Source: Nonomuraea aridisoli (lineage in GTDB: Bacteria > Actinomycetota > Actinomycetes > Streptosporangiales > Streptosporangiaceae). From it: a DNA stretch of 44,375 bases. Position numbers and translations under genes: made by a program. Positions within the stretch are counted from its first letter, which is position 1. Each line of letters opens with the position of its first letter. Shown here one piece after another: positions 24,319-33,711 of this stretch. The notes below the pieces were generated by a model. The model searched no databases. It worked only from the letters and a program-made list of their open reading frames with translations, and had not been told where the DNA came from. The stretch lies in the NCBI RefSeq assembly GCF_003236395.1, contig NZ_POUD01000044.1:1-44375 (forward strand). Reading direction: 5' to 3'.

Positions 24319-25590
24319 TCAGAAGTAACGCGGGAACAGGTCGGTGGTCGGCCAGGTGGTGACCTTGCCGATCTCGGCGTTGATCCGCGGGCTCAGCACG
24401 TTGAAGTCGGGCGACCCGGTCTCCTCCCGCCGGTTGAAGATCGCGGCGTAGGTGAAGCCGTTCTGCAGCCGGGCGGTGTAGCTGTAGGTGCCGGGCAACG
24501 ATCCGTCGTGCCAGGTGTTGAGGTGGCCGGTCACCTGGCGCACCCACAGGCCGGCGCCGTACCACGAGCCGCTCTCCGTGACGCCGGTCTCCGGCTTGGC
24601 CAGCATCCTGCCGATGGAGGTGGAGTTCAGCACCGCGCCGGGCGCGTCGAGCACCCGGGCGAAACGCACCAGGTCGACGGCCGAGGCCAGCCAGCCGCCA
24701 CCCGGGCCGCGGTTCTCCATGCTGAACGCGCCGTACGGCGCCGGCACCACCGTGCCGGAGGCGTCCGTGACGGTCCTGCTGGTGACGTCCGACTCGTAGA
24801 CCACCTCGCCGGGCGCGGCCTGCGATTCGAGGGTACGGCCGAGCCGCAGCCGGCTGATGCCGACGGGCGCCAGGATCTGCTGCCTGACGTACGACTCGTA
24901 GCTCATGCCGGAGACCTTCTCGACGATCATGCCGAGCAGCATGTAGCCGTAGTTGCTGTAGGCGTACCTGCTGCCGGGGGCGAAGTCGAGGGGGCGGCCG
25001 CCGGCGTACTGGATGATGTGGTCGCGCGTGATCGGCAGGGAGACGCCGAGGGACCGCGCGATGGTGTGGTCCATGTAGAGGAGGTCGCCGGAGATGTCGC
25101 GGTCCCAGCCGCCGGTGTGCTGCAGCAGCCGCCACACCGTCACGTCCGCCAGCCGGGCGTCGGCCGCGGTGGACAGGCCGAGCAGCGCGGCGACGGACGT
25201 CCCCAGGTCGAGCCGGCCGTCCTGGGCCAGCCGCATGATCGCCACGGCGGTGATGTGCTTGCTGAGGCTCGCGACCCGGAACAACGAGGTCGGCGACACC
25301 GACGGCACGGCTGGGTCGTCGCTGTAGCGGTAGCCCCTGGCCAGCACGAGCTTGCCGTTCTTCGTGATCGCCAGCTGCGCGCAGGAGATCCGGCGTTCCG
25401 CGACGTACGTCTTCAGCACGTTGTCGAAACCGGCGAGCGCGGCAGGCGCCACCCCGGAGGTCTGGACCGTCGCGGCGAACGCCGGCCGCGAGCCGCCGAG
25501 CACGACGGCGGGTAACGTCGCGGCGCCGGCCGCGAGGAATCGCCTCCTGCTCACCTGCGTGACGGAAGCCGGACGATCGATTCTGGGCAT
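24319..25590 (-). CDS. Tat-exported serine hydrolase (class C beta-lactamase family)
   Basis: 423 residues. The Tat signal SRRRFLAAGAATLPAVVLGG ends near AFA (about residue 39). The active-site SxxK is SLSK, the YxN triad residue is in YSNYGYMLLG, and the third motif is HDGSLPG. The family includes esterases, DD-peptidases and AmpC-like enzymes; true beta-lactamase activity is not implied. Location outside the membrane is predicted. It is one of three class C-type hydrolases in this window. Confidence 0.9.
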   Translation of the reverse strand: MPRIDRPASVTQVSRRRFLAAGAATLPAVVLGGSRPAFAATVQTSGVAPAALAGFDNVLKTYVAERRISCAQLAITKNGKLVLARGYRYSDDPAVPSVSPTSLFRVASLSKHITAVAIMRLAQDGRLDLGTSVAALLGLSTAADARLADVTVWRLLQHTGGWDRDISGDLLYMDHTIARSLGVSLPITRDHIIQYAGGRPLDFAPGSRYAYSNYGYMLLGMIVEKVSGMSYESYVRQQILAPVGISRLRLGRTLESQAAPGEVVYESDVTSRTVTDASGTVVPAPYGAFSMENRGPGGGWLASAVDLVRFARVLDAPGAVLNSTSIGRMLAKPETGVTESGSWYGAGLWVRQVTGHLNTWHDGSLPGTYSYTARLQNGFTYAAIFNRREETGSPDFNVLSPRINAEIGKVTTWPTTDLFPRYF

Positions 25591-25648
25591 GACCGTATTT
25601 CTAGCGGACGATGTCAGAAAATGTCCGGAGTTTTCGTGAATCGACCGC

Positions 25649-25942
25649 TCACCCGGCCGCGCCGACGAGGAACGCCACGGGCACCAGGGCGGCGGTGAGC
25701 GCGACGGCCCACCAGCGAGGTGCGGGGCCGGTGCGCAGGACGGCGACGCCGAGAGGGACCAGGGCGACGGCGAGCCCCGCCAGGGCGGCCAGGGACACGG
25801 GGTCGCTGCCGCCCTTGAGCACGCCGAGCGGCAGCGCGGCCGCCGACGCCAGCGCGACGCATCTGACCGGATTGAGCACCCGCGCCCGGCACGCGCCCAC
25901 GGCCCAGCGCCCGGGAATCGCAGTGATCGTCATACCGGCCAT
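25649..25942 (-). CDS. Small membrane protein, hypothetical
   Basis: A 97-residue protein from ATG 25942 (or ATG 25933) with about three hydrophobic segments (VALASAAALPLGVL, LAALAGLAVALVPLGVAVL, WWAVALTAALVPVAFLV). I recognise no family. The frame is open further upstream, but that part is Arg/Pro-rich and overlaps the TetR gene, so it is excluded. It lies between the TetR regulator and the serine hydrolase on the same strand. GC-rich third positions support coding. Confidence 0.55.
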   Translation of the reverse strand: MAGMTITAIPGRWAVGACRARVLNPVRCVALASAAALPLGVLKGGSDPVSLAALAGLAVALVPLGVAVLRTGPAPRWWAVALTAALVPVAFLVGAAG

Positions 25943-26016
25943 CCAAGCCCCGACCGTACGGCCGCACACGGGCGCTGCGGCGAGGACTCGTGGTGGACCT
26001 GGCACTAGCCACGGAG

Positions 26017-26595
26017 TCACGTGAAGGGCTGGGCCATCTGGCTGAGGGTCTCCTCCACGACGTCGAGGAGGGTGCGGGCCTCGTCCTCCTCGGTCCACTT
26101 GTGGCTGGCCAGGCGCAACGCGACCAGGGTCGCCGCGGCCATGACGCGCGGCGGCACCGTGCTCTCGCGGTCGGCGATCGCGTCGGCGAGGTCGCGTTCG
26201 AGGGCGGCGAGGCTGGCGAGCTGGCGGGCCAGGATCGAGGGGTGGCGTTTGGCCAGGCGGGTGCGCAGCGCCCACTCCCGTTCGGGCTCCCCCATCTGGT
26301 GGTAGAGCTCCTGGACGGACAGGCGCAGCGCCTGCCAGGCCGTCATGTCCGCCGGCTGGGAGCGGACCTGCTCGACCAGCCGCCGGATGCGCTGCTCCTC
26401 GCCGTAGAGCAGCGCGTCCTCCTTGCCGGAGAAGTAGTTCGAGAACGTCCGGCGCGAGATGTTGGCCGCGTCGGCGATCGCCTCCACCGTGACGGCGTCG
26501 AGCCCGTGCTCGACGACGAGCCGCAGGGCCGCCTCGTGCACGGCTTGACGGGTCTCGGCCTTCTTGCGTTCGCGCAGCCCCACGTTCATGTCCAT
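26017..26595 (-). CDS. TetR-family regulator of the adjacent DHA2 exporter
   Basis: 192 residues from ATG 26595; ATG 26589 is also possible. The helix-turn-helix spans residues 15-60 (AALRLVVEHGLDAVTVEAIADAANISRRTFSNYF; key motif ISRRTFSNYF). The C-terminal ligand and dimer domain is poorly conserved, as usual. It diverges from the MFS transporter across a short region filled by a 40-bp dyad, the standard layout of a drug-responsive TetR/efflux pair. Confidence 0.9.
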   Translation of the reverse strand: MDMNVGLRERKKAETRQAVHEAALRLVVEHGLDAVTVEAIADAANISRRTFSNYFSGKEDALLYGEEQRIRRLVEQVRSQPADMTAWQALRLSVQELYHQMGEPEREWALRTRLAKRHPSILARQLASLAALERDLADAIADRESTVPPRVMAAATLVALRLASHKWTEEDEARTLLDVVEETLSQMAQPFT

Positions 26596-26621
26596 GATGC
26601 GGCTTATCCTACCCATTGGGA

Positions 26622-26661
26622 ATATATGCTCAATAGGCAAATTTGCTCAATGGGCATATAT
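26622..26661. promoter_or_regulatory. 40-bp dyad, probable TetR operator
   Basis: Outer arms ATATATGC (26622-26629) and GCATATAT (26654-26661) and an inner perfect palindrome GCAAATTTGC (26637-26646) share exactly the same centre (26641.5). The direct repeat TGCTCAAT(A/G)GGCA(A/T)AT at 26627 and 26644 has a 17-bp period, and CCCATTGGG at 26612-26620 adds a third related half-site. It is unusually AT-rich for this genome and probably includes the promoter -10 region. Confidence 0.75.
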
Positions 26662-26681
26662 TTACTCGGGGAGGTCCGTAT

Positions 26682-28229
26682 ATGAACGCACCACCGCAAC
26701 AGATGAGCCACCGGCAGATCCTGGAGGCCCTGAGCGGCCTGTTACTGGCGCTGTTCGTCGCGATGCTGAGCGGCACGATCGTGTCCGTCGCCCTGCCGCA
26801 GATCATCGGCGCCCTGAACGGCAGCCAGTCCCAGTACACGTGGGTCGTCACCGCGACGCTGCTGGCCTCCACGGCCTCCACGCCCATCTGGGGCAAGCTG
26901 GCCGACCTGTTCAGCAAGAAGCTGCTGCTCCAGATCTCCATCGTGATCTTCATGGTCAGCTCGCTGGCGTGCGGCTTCGCCCAGGACACCGCACAGCTCA
27001 TCGCGTTCCGCGCGGTGCAGGGCCTCGGCATGGGCGCCCTCCAGGTGCTGGTCCAGGTGATCATCGCGGCGATGATCACTCCGAAGGAGCGCGGGCGCTA
27101 CAACGGCTACCTCGGCGGCGTCATGGCCGTGGCCACCGTGGCCGGGCCGCTGCTCGGCGGGCTGATCGCCGACCAGCTGGGCTGGCGCTGGTGCTTCTTC
27201 ATCGCGGTGCCGTTCACCGTGCTCGCGTTCGGGCTGCTGCAGAAGACGCTGCGCGTGGCCACCGTGCGCCGCGACGACGTCAAGATCGACTACGTGGGCG
27301 CCACGCTCATCGCCGCGGGCGTCAGCGTGCTGCTCATCTGGGTGACGTTCGTCGGCAACTCCTTCGACTGGCTGTCGTGGCAGACGGCCGCGATGGTGAT
27401 CGGCGGGCTCCTCCTGCTCGGCGTGGCCACCTGGGTCGAGGCGGTCGTCAGGGAACCCGTGGTGCCGCTGCACGTCATCCGCCGCCGTACGCCGGCGCTC
27501 GCCATCCTGGCCAGCCTCGCGGTGGGCATGGCGATGTTCGGCGGCTCGGTCTTCCTCGGGCAGTACTTCCAGATCGGCCGCGGGTACAGCCCCACCGAGG
27601 CGGGTCTGTTCACGATCCCGATGATGCTGGGCGTACTGGTCTCGTCCACCGTCACCGGGCGCATGGTGTCGAAGAGCGGCCGCGTCAAGCCGTACATCGT
27701 GACCGGTGCGGTCGTGCTCACGATCGGGTTCCTCGGGCTGTCGGCGATGGACCACGAGACCTCGCTGGTGTTCATCGCCGTGTCGATGGTGCTGGTCGGG
27801 GCCGGGGTCGGCATGTCGATGCAGAACCTCGTGCTCGCCATCCAGAACACCGTCCCGCTGCGCGAGCTGGGCGCGGCCAGCGGCGCGATCACCTTCTTCC
27901 GGTCGCTGGGCGGCACCATCGGCGTGTCCGTGCTCGGCGCGGTGCTGGCGAACCAGGTCGCGACGAGCATCGCGCAGGGGCTGGCCAAGATGGGCATCGA
28001 CGCCTCCGGCGCGACCGGCGGCAGCACACTGAACATCGCGGCGTTGCCCGAGCCGGTCAAGCCCGTCGTACGGGCCGCGTACGGCGACGCCACCGGCCAC
28101 ATCTTCCTCATCTCGGCGGCCATCGCCGTGGTCGGCCTGATCGCGACCCTGTTCCTGCAGCCGGTCAAGCTCCGCGACAGCCTCGACCTGCCCGCTCCGG
28201 CGGAGGAGGAGAAGTCGCCCGTCTCCTGA
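26682..28229 (+). CDS. MFS drug exporter, DHA2 (EmrB/QacA) family
   Basis: 515 residues, 14 predicted membrane helices, the DHA2 length. Motif A is GKLADLFSKK between helices 2 and 3. Motif C-like glycines lie in GVMAVATVAGPLLGGLIADQLGWRWCFF. Family members are proton-driven exporters of drugs or secondary metabolites. ATG 26682 has GGGGAGG 7 nt upstream. Divergent TetR and shared operator indicate inducible expression. The AfsR-like regulator follows 121 bp downstream. Confidence 0.93.
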   Translation: MNAPPQQMSHRQILEALSGLLLALFVAMLSGTIVSVALPQIIGALNGSQSQYTWVVTATLLASTASTPIWGKLADLFSKKLLLQISIVIFMVSSLACGFAQDTAQLIAFRAVQGLGMGALQVLVQVIIAAMITPKERGRYNGYLGGVMAVATVAGPLLGGLIADQLGWRWCFFIAVPFTVLAFGLLQKTLRVATVRRDDVKIDYVGATLIAAGVSVLLIWVTFVGNSFDWLSWQTAAMVIGGLLLLGVATWVEAVVREPVVPLHVIRRRTPALAILASLAVGMAMFGGSVFLGQYFQIGRGYSPTEAGLFTIPMMLGVLVSSTVTGRMVSKSGRVKPYIVTGAVVLTIGFLGLSAMDHETSLVFIAVSMVLVGAGVGMSMQNLVLAIQNTVPLRELGAASGAITFFRSLGGTIGVSVLGAVLANQVATSIAQGLAKMGIDASGATGGSTLNIAALPEPVKPVVRAAYGDATGHIFLISAAIAVVGLIATLFLQPVKLRDSLDLPAPAEEEKSPVS

Positions 28230-28350
28230 ACGGGCAGGCTGAACGGGTAAGGGGGCGTGCGAGCCCCGGCTGCGGACAGGGCTCGCACAAGATCATTTTC
28301 CCCGATCCGCGGGGCGGTCCGTCCGCGCTCCGGGTGGGAGGATCGGGAAC

Positions 28351-31300
28351 GTGCAGTTCGGCATCCTGGGCCCGCTCGTGGTGCGGCCGTCCGGCGGCGA
28401 CCCGGTCGCCGTGGGCGGCCCGCGCCCGCGTGCCGTGCTCGCGATGCTGCTGCTCGACGCCGGACGGCTGGTGAGTCTCGAACGCCTCATCGACGGCCAG
28501 TACGGCGACCGCCCGCCCGCCGGCGCCGCCAACGCCGTCCAGGCGCAGATCTCCCGGCTCCGGCGCGCTCTGCCGGACGGTCTGATCGAGTTCCACGGCG
28601 CCGGTTACCGCCTGGCCGCCGACCGCGACGACGTGGACGCGCACCGCTTCGAGCGGCTGACCCGGGAGGGGCGCGGGCTGCTGGCCGCCGGCCGGGCCGC
28701 CGAGGCCGCCGCCGTGCTGCGGGAGGGGCTGGAGCTGTGGCGGGGGCCGGCGTTCGCGGACGTGGCCGACGCGCCGTTCGCGGGGCCGCAGGCGCTGCGG
28801 CTGGAGGAGCTGCGGCTGGCGGCGGCGGAGGACCTGTCCGAGGCGGAGTTGTCCCTGCCGGACGCGCGGCCCGTGGCGGGGCTGCGGGAGCTGGTCGCCG
28901 CCCATCCGCTCCGCGAACGCCCGCGCGGCCTGCTCATGCGGGCCCTGGACGCCGCCGGACGCCAAGCGGAGGCGCTCGCCGTCTACGAGGAGGGCCGGCG
29001 GCTGCTGGCTCACGAGCTCGGCGCCGACCCCTCCCCCGAGCTGGCCGCCCTCCACCTGGAGATCCTGCGCGGCGAACGCCCTGCGCAGCCGAGGGGCTGG
29101 TCGGCTCCCCCGGCCCAGCTCACCACGTTCGTGGGCCGCGAGGCCGAGCTGGCCCGGCTCACCGCCCTCCACGACGCCCGGCTGATCACCGTCGTCGGCC
29201 CCGGCGGCACCGGCAAGACCCGCCTCGCCCTCGAATGGATCGCCCACGCCCCCGACGCGCAGGGCAAGAGCGCTGCACTCCGGCCCTCGACCGGCCGCGA
29301 CCCGCACGTCACGCCCCACCACCGAGGCGCCGGCCGGCGGGACGGGCAGGTGTGCTTCGTGGACCTCGGGGTCGTCGAAGGCGGTGTGGCGGCGGCGGTG
29401 CTCGCGGCCGCCGGGCTGCGGGAGCCGGCGTTGCGCCCGCTCGCCGCGGACGGCCCCGACCCCGTCGAACGGCTCGTCGCGGCCTTCGGCGGCCGGCCTC
29501 TCCTACTCGTGCTGGACAACTGCGAACACGTCGTCACCGAGGCCGCCACGCTCGCCCGCCGCCTGCTCGCCGGCTGCCCCGGCCTGACGATCCTGGCCAC
29601 CAGCCGCGAACCGCTCGGCATCACCGGCGAACACCTGGTGCCGCTGGCGCCCCTGCCCGTCCCCTCCCCGGAGGAGGCCCCGGCGGATCCGCTCGCCTGC
29701 GCGGCGGTCCGGTTGTTCGCCGACCGCGCGGCGGCCGTCAGGCCCGGGTTCGAGGTCGGCCCGCACAACCTCGGCGCGGTGCTGCGCATCTGCGCGGCGC
29801 TCGACGGCCTGCCGCTGGCGATCGAGCTGGCCGCCGCGCGGGTGCGGACGTTCGGTGTGGCGGAGATCGCCGACCGGCTGGCCGAGCACGGCCGGTTCCG
29901 GCTGTTGTCCCGGGGCGACCGTACGGCCGCCGCGCGGCACCGGACGCTGCACGCCGTCGTGGAGTGGAGCTGGGACCTGCTCGACGCGGAGGAGCAGGCG
30001 CTGGCCAGACGGTTCGCGGTGTTCGCCGGCGGCGCGAGCCTGGAGGCGGTGGAAGGGGTCTGCGGCACCGCCGAGTCACTCGTCGGCCTGGTGGACAAGT
30101 CGCTGGTCGAGACCGACGGCGAGCGTTACCAGATGCTCGACACGATCCGGCTGTTCTGCCTGGAGCGCCTGGCCGAAGCGGGCGAGGAGGCACGCTTTCG
30201 GCAGGCCCACGCGGCTTGGTTCCTGGAGTTCGCGCGGCGCGCCGGCGACCGCCTCTACCGCGACGAGCAGCTCACGTGGCTGGCCCGGCTGTCGGCCGAC
30301 AACGCCAACCTGCAGGCGGCGCTGCGCTGGAGCGTCGAGCACGACCGTCCGACGGCGTGGCGGCTGGTGGCGGCGCTGGCGATGTACTGGTGGCTGAGCG
30401 GGCGGCGCGGCCAGGCCACCCGCCACGCCGTACGCCTCCTCGACGCGACCGGCCCGGAGCCGCCCGCCGGGCTGGCCGAGGAGTACGTGATGGCCGTGCT
30501 GCACGCCGTACCGGAAGCGGGGTCGCCGCACTGGGAGCGGGCCCGGCAGATCATGGGTTCGTCCGACCGGCCGATGCGGTACCGCTTCGGCGTGGCCCTG
30601 TGGGGCATGCTCGCCGGCCCGCCCGAGCCGTGGTCACAGGACGGGCCGCAGAGCGGGCAGGACGCGCCGGTGCTCGGCTCCGAGCCGTGGAGCCGGGCGC
30701 TCGGGCGGCTCAGTGTCGCCCTGATGCTGCTGCTCGGCGGTTCGCCCGCCGACGGGGAACGCGAGCTGGAGCGGGTGCTCGCCGACTTCGGCGCGGTCGG
30801 CGAACGCTGGGGGACGGCTCAGGCGCTCGACTGGCTGGCGCTGGCGGCGAGCTGGCGCGGCGACTGGGCACGGGCGTTCCCGTTGTGGGAGCGGGCGCTC
30901 GGCCTGCTGGAGGAGCTGGGCGCGCTCGACGAGCTGGCCGACGTGATGGGCAGGCGGGCCGAGGCGCGGCTGCGGGCGGGCGACGTCCGTGCGGCCCGCG
31001 CCGACCACGAACGGGTCGGCGAGCTCGAACGCCGGCTGGGCAGGCCGGAGCTGATGGCGTGGGTCCACCTCCAGCTCGGCGAGCTGGCCCGCTACGAAGG
31101 CGACCTGCCCGAGGCGGCCCGCCGTCTGGAGACGGCGCTGGCCGGCTCGCGGACCGGCGCGTTCACCGCCGAGGGCACCCGGGCGCGGGTGTACACCGCC
31201 CTCGGCCGGCTCGCCACCGCCAAGGGCGCGGCCGAGGAGGCCGAACGCCTGCACGCCCTGGCCGTGACCACCGCGCTGCACTCGCCCATGTCCAGCGACC

Positions 31301-31584
31301 TCGCCGACGCCGCCGAGGGCCTCGCTTCCGTACGGGAGCCGGCCGAGCAGGCGGCGCTGCTGCTCGGCATCGGGGTGGCGCTGCGCGGCGTTGCCGTGGT
31401 CGGCGACCGCGACGTCGCGGCGGCCGCCGCCGAAGCCACACGGTCCCTGGGCCCGGACGGCTTCGCGACCGCGTACGCCCAAGGCGCGGCGATGACCCGC
31501 GCCGCGGCACGAGCCACCCTGCGACGCGCAGCCGCCGCACTGACAGAACCGGCCACCCAGCGCGATGGCGAGCCACCGCACTGA
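28351..31584 (+). CDS. AfsR/SARP-type regulator (BTAD, NB-ARC, TPR)
   Basis: 1077 residues, GTG start with GGGAGG upstream. It starts with a winged-helix OmpR/PhoB-like DNA-binding domain (residues 1-90), then a BTAD domain (95-240). An NB-ARC-type ATPase has Walker A GPGGTGKTRLA near 288 and Walker B LLLVLDNCEHV near 390. A long TPR-like C-terminus follows. These regulators usually control secondary metabolism or export. An unusual basic, low-complexity stretch of about 30 residues (about 300-330) separates Walker A from the FVDLG strand. It is codirectional with the exporter upstream. Confidence 0.9.
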   Translation: MQFGILGPLVVRPSGGDPVAVGGPRPRAVLAMLLLDAGRLVSLERLIDGQYGDRPPAGAANAVQAQISRLRRALPDGLIEFHGAGYRLAADRDDVDAHRFERLTREGRGLLAAGRAAEAAAVLREGLELWRGPAFADVADAPFAGPQALRLEELRLAAAEDLSEAELSLPDARPVAGLRELVAAHPLRERPRGLLMRALDAAGRQAEALAVYEEGRRLLAHELGADPSPELAALHLEILRGERPAQPRGWSAPPAQLTTFVGREAELARLTALHDARLITVVGPGGTGKTRLALEWIAHAPDAQGKSAALRPSTGRDPHVTPHHRGAGRRDGQVCFVDLGVVEGGVAAAVLAAAGLREPALRPLAADGPDPVERLVAAFGGRPLLLVLDNCEHVVTEAATLARRLLAGCPGLTILATSREPLGITGEHLVPLAPLPVPSPEEAPADPLACAAVRLFADRAAAVRPGFEVGPHNLGAVLRICAALDGLPLAIELAAARVRTFGVAEIADRLAEHGRFRLLSRGDRTAAARHRTLHAVVEWSWDLLDAEEQALARRFAVFAGGASLEAVEGVCGTAESLVGLVDKSLVETDGERYQMLDTIRLFCLERLAEAGEEARFRQAHAAWFLEFARRAGDRLYRDEQLTWLARLSADNANLQAALRWSVEHDRPTAWRLVAALAMYWWLSGRRGQATRHAVRLLDATGPEPPAGLAEEYVMAVLHAVPEAGSPHWERARQIMGSSDRPMRYRFGVALWGMLAGPPEPWSQDGPQSGQDAPVLGSEPWSRALGRLSVALMLLLGGSPADGERELERVLADFGAVGERWGTAQALDWLALAASWRGDWARAFPLWERALGLLEELGALDELADVMGRRAEARLRAGDVRAARADHERVGELERRLGRPELMAWVHLQLGELARYEGDLPEAARRLETALAGSRTGAFTAEGTRARVYTALGRLATAKGAAEEAERLHALAVTTALHSPMSSDLADAAEGLASVREPAEQAALLLGIGVALRGVAVVGDRDVAAAAAEATRSLGPDGFATAYAQGAAMTRAAARATLRRAAAALTEPATQRDGEPPH

Positions 31585-31677
31585 CCAGGCCCGCCGGCCC
31601 GAGGCGCTGACAGGGCGGAAACGGGCTGTCAGGCGGTGGTCGCCGGGTTGTCAGCGGCGGGCGGGACGCTGCGGGGC

Positions 31678-32835
31678 ATGCGAAACATCCTCATATCGGG
31701 CGCCGGTATCGGCGGCCCGGCGTTGGCTCACTGGCTCGTGCGCAGCGGGTACCAGGTCACCGTCGTCGAGAAGGCGCCGGGCCCGCGCCCCGGCGGGCAG
31801 GCGGTGGACTTCAAGGGGGAGACCCATCTGGCCGTGCTGAGACGCATGGGGATCCTCGAAGACGTACGGCGGCTGCGGACCGGCGGGACCGACCAGGAGA
31901 TCGTGGACGCGCACGGCCGCCGGGTCGCGGTCATGCCGGGCGCGTTCACCGGCGGCGACCTGGAGATCAGGCGCGGCGACCTGTCCCGCATCCTGTACGA
32001 CCGCACCTTCCCCCACTGCGAGTACGTCTTCGGCGACTCGATCACCTCGCTCACCGACACCCCGGGCGGCGTGCACGTCACCTTCGAGCGCTCCGTGCCC
32101 CGCACGTTCGACCTGGTGGTGGGGGCGGACGGCATCCACTCGGCCGTGCGCCGCCTGGCGTTCGGCCCGGAGAAGGAGTTCGTCAGGTTCCTCGGCCACT
32201 ACTACGCCCTGGCCGAGATCGAGCAGGACGTCGGGCAGACGCCGTGGATGTACAACGAGCCGGGGCGGCTGGTCGCCGCGGGCGGCCCGAAGGCGCCGGC
32301 GTTCTTCGTCTTCGCCTCCGAGGAGGAGCTCGACTACGACCGCTACGACCCCGACCGGCAGAAGGACATCCTGGCCCGCGCGTACGCCGGCATGGGCTGG
32401 CGGACCCGGGAGGTCATCGACGCGGTGCGCGACTCCGGCGACGTCTACCTCGACTCGATCAGCCAGGTCAGGATCGACCGCTACAGCGCGGGCCGGGTGG
32501 TGCTGCTCGGCGACGCCGCGTACGGCAACACGCTGGGCGGGTTCGGCACCGGCCTGGCCGTCGTGGGCGCGTACGTGCTGGCGGGCGAGCTGGTCCAGGC
32601 GGGCGGCGACCACCGCGCGGCCTTCGCCGCCTACGAACGGCACATGCGCCCGTACGCCAAGATCGCCGAGAACGGCAACACCGGCCCGTTCCTGGCCCCC
32701 GGGACCCGGGCGCGGATCCGCATGCGCAACCTGATGTTCCGCCGCGCCTTCCTGCTCCGCCTGATGATCAGAATCGGCGACAGGTTCGCGACCGACATCG
32801 CGCTCGAGGACTACCCGGCTCTGACGCGCGCGTGA
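31678..32835 (+). CDS. FAD-dependent monooxygenase (TetX/PHBH-like)
   Basis: 385 residues. The FAD Rossmann loop GAGIGGPALAHWL starts at residue 7, the DG motif is GADGIHSAVRR near 157, and the GD motif is LLGDAAYGNTLGGFGTG near 280. This single-component group hydroxylates aromatics or inactivates antibiotics such as tetracyclines. Sequence alone does not show which. ATG 31678 is chosen at the start of homology; the upstream open frame is not supported. It ends 2 bp before the convergent methyltransferase stop. Confidence 0.9.
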   Translation: MRNILISGAGIGGPALAHWLVRSGYQVTVVEKAPGPRPGGQAVDFKGETHLAVLRRMGILEDVRRLRTGGTDQEIVDAHGRRVAVMPGAFTGGDLEIRRGDLSRILYDRTFPHCEYVFGDSITSLTDTPGGVHVTFERSVPRTFDLVVGADGIHSAVRRLAFGPEKEFVRFLGHYYALAEIEQDVGQTPWMYNEPGRLVAAGGPKAPAFFVFASEEELDYDRYDPDRQKDILARAYAGMGWRTREVIDAVRDSGDVYLDSISQVRIDRYSAGRVVLLGDAAYGNTLGGFGTGLAVVGAYVLAGELVQAGGDHRAAFAAYERHMRPYAKIAENGNTGPFLAPGTRARIRMRNLMFRRAFLLRLMIRIGDRFATDIALEDYPALTRA

Positions 32836-32837
32836 CC

Positions 32838-33653
32838 TCAGGCCAGGCGGCCGACGCCGCCGTCGATGCGGAGCCGCGGCATGCCGTCCAGCAGGGGCAC
32901 CTCGGGCTCGGACGGGTCGATGCGCCACTCGTGCACCGGCACCAGGCCGGGCCCGATCAGCTCGAAGCCGTCGAAGAGCCGCAGCACCCGCTCGCGCTTG
33001 CGGAAGGTGGGCTGCGCGGGCGAGCCCGCCGTCGCCATCGTGAGCTGGGCGATCGCCTCCGGTGAGCTCTCGGCCATCGCGTGGGAGAGCACCAGGTGGC
33101 CGCCCGGGGACATGCGGTCCCTGAAGGCGGCCACGATGCCCGCGGGGTCCTCCTCGTCGGTGACGAAGTGCAGCACGCCGACCATCAGCACGCACACCGG
33201 CTGGTCGAAGTCGATCAGGCCGGTGACGTGCGGGTCGGCGAGGATCTCCGCGGGACGGCGCAGGTCGGCCTGGATGCTCGCCACCCCCGGGGCGTCCGCC
33301 AGCAGCACCTGGGCGTGCATGCGCACCACGGGGTCGTAGTCGACGTAGACCACCCGGCACGCGGGGTGCACGGCGCGGGCGGTCTCGTGGATGCTGGGCG
33401 AGGTCGGGATGCCGGTGCCGAGATCGATGAACTGCCGGACGCCCTGCTCGGCCAGGTGGCGCACCGCCTCGACCTGGAAGCGGCGGTTGGCCCTGGCCAC
33501 CAGACGGGTGTCGGGGGCGACCGCGAGGAGGCGCTCGGCCACCGCGCGGTCGACCGCCAGGTGGTCCTTGCCGCCGAGCAGATAGTCGTACACCCGGGCG
33601 GAGCTCGGGACACTCGGATCGACACCGGGCGGAACGCGTTCTAGCTCGGTCAC
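32838..33653 (-). CDS. SAM-dependent methyltransferase, DUF574 family
   Basis: 271 residues, GTG start with AGGAGGAG about 10 nt upstream. The N-terminus (SVPSSARVYDYLLGGKDHLAVDR) and the SAM loop FIDLGTGIPTSPSIHE are diagnostic of the actinomycete-restricted DUF574/Methyltransf_19 family. VYVDYDPVV supplies the acidic residue that binds the SAM ribose. The substrate is unknown. Members are abundant in Streptomycetales and Streptosporangiales, which supports the taxonomic guess. Confidence 0.92.
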   Translation of the reverse strand: MTELERVPPGVDPSVPSSARVYDYLLGGKDHLAVDRAVAERLLAVAPDTRLVARANRRFQVEAVRHLAEQGVRQFIDLGTGIPTSPSIHETARAVHPACRVVYVDYDPVVRMHAQVLLADAPGVASIQADLRRPAEILADPHVTGLIDFDQPVCVLMVGVLHFVTDEEDPAGIVAAFRDRMSPGGHLVLSHAMAESSPEAIAQLTMATAGSPAQPTFRKRERVLRLFDGFELIGPGLVPVHEWRIDPSEPEVPLLDGMPRLRIDGGVGRLA

Positions 33654-33711
33654 GTGGGCCGTCTCCTCCTACGCGCACGACGTGGGGCTCATCATAGACG
33701 GAGAGCAGGGC

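Noticed and set aside
26564..28474. A 636-codon open frame overlapping the DHA2 exporter
   Set aside because: It is a +1 shadow full of Arg, His and Gly; the other frame gives a clean 14-helix transporter.
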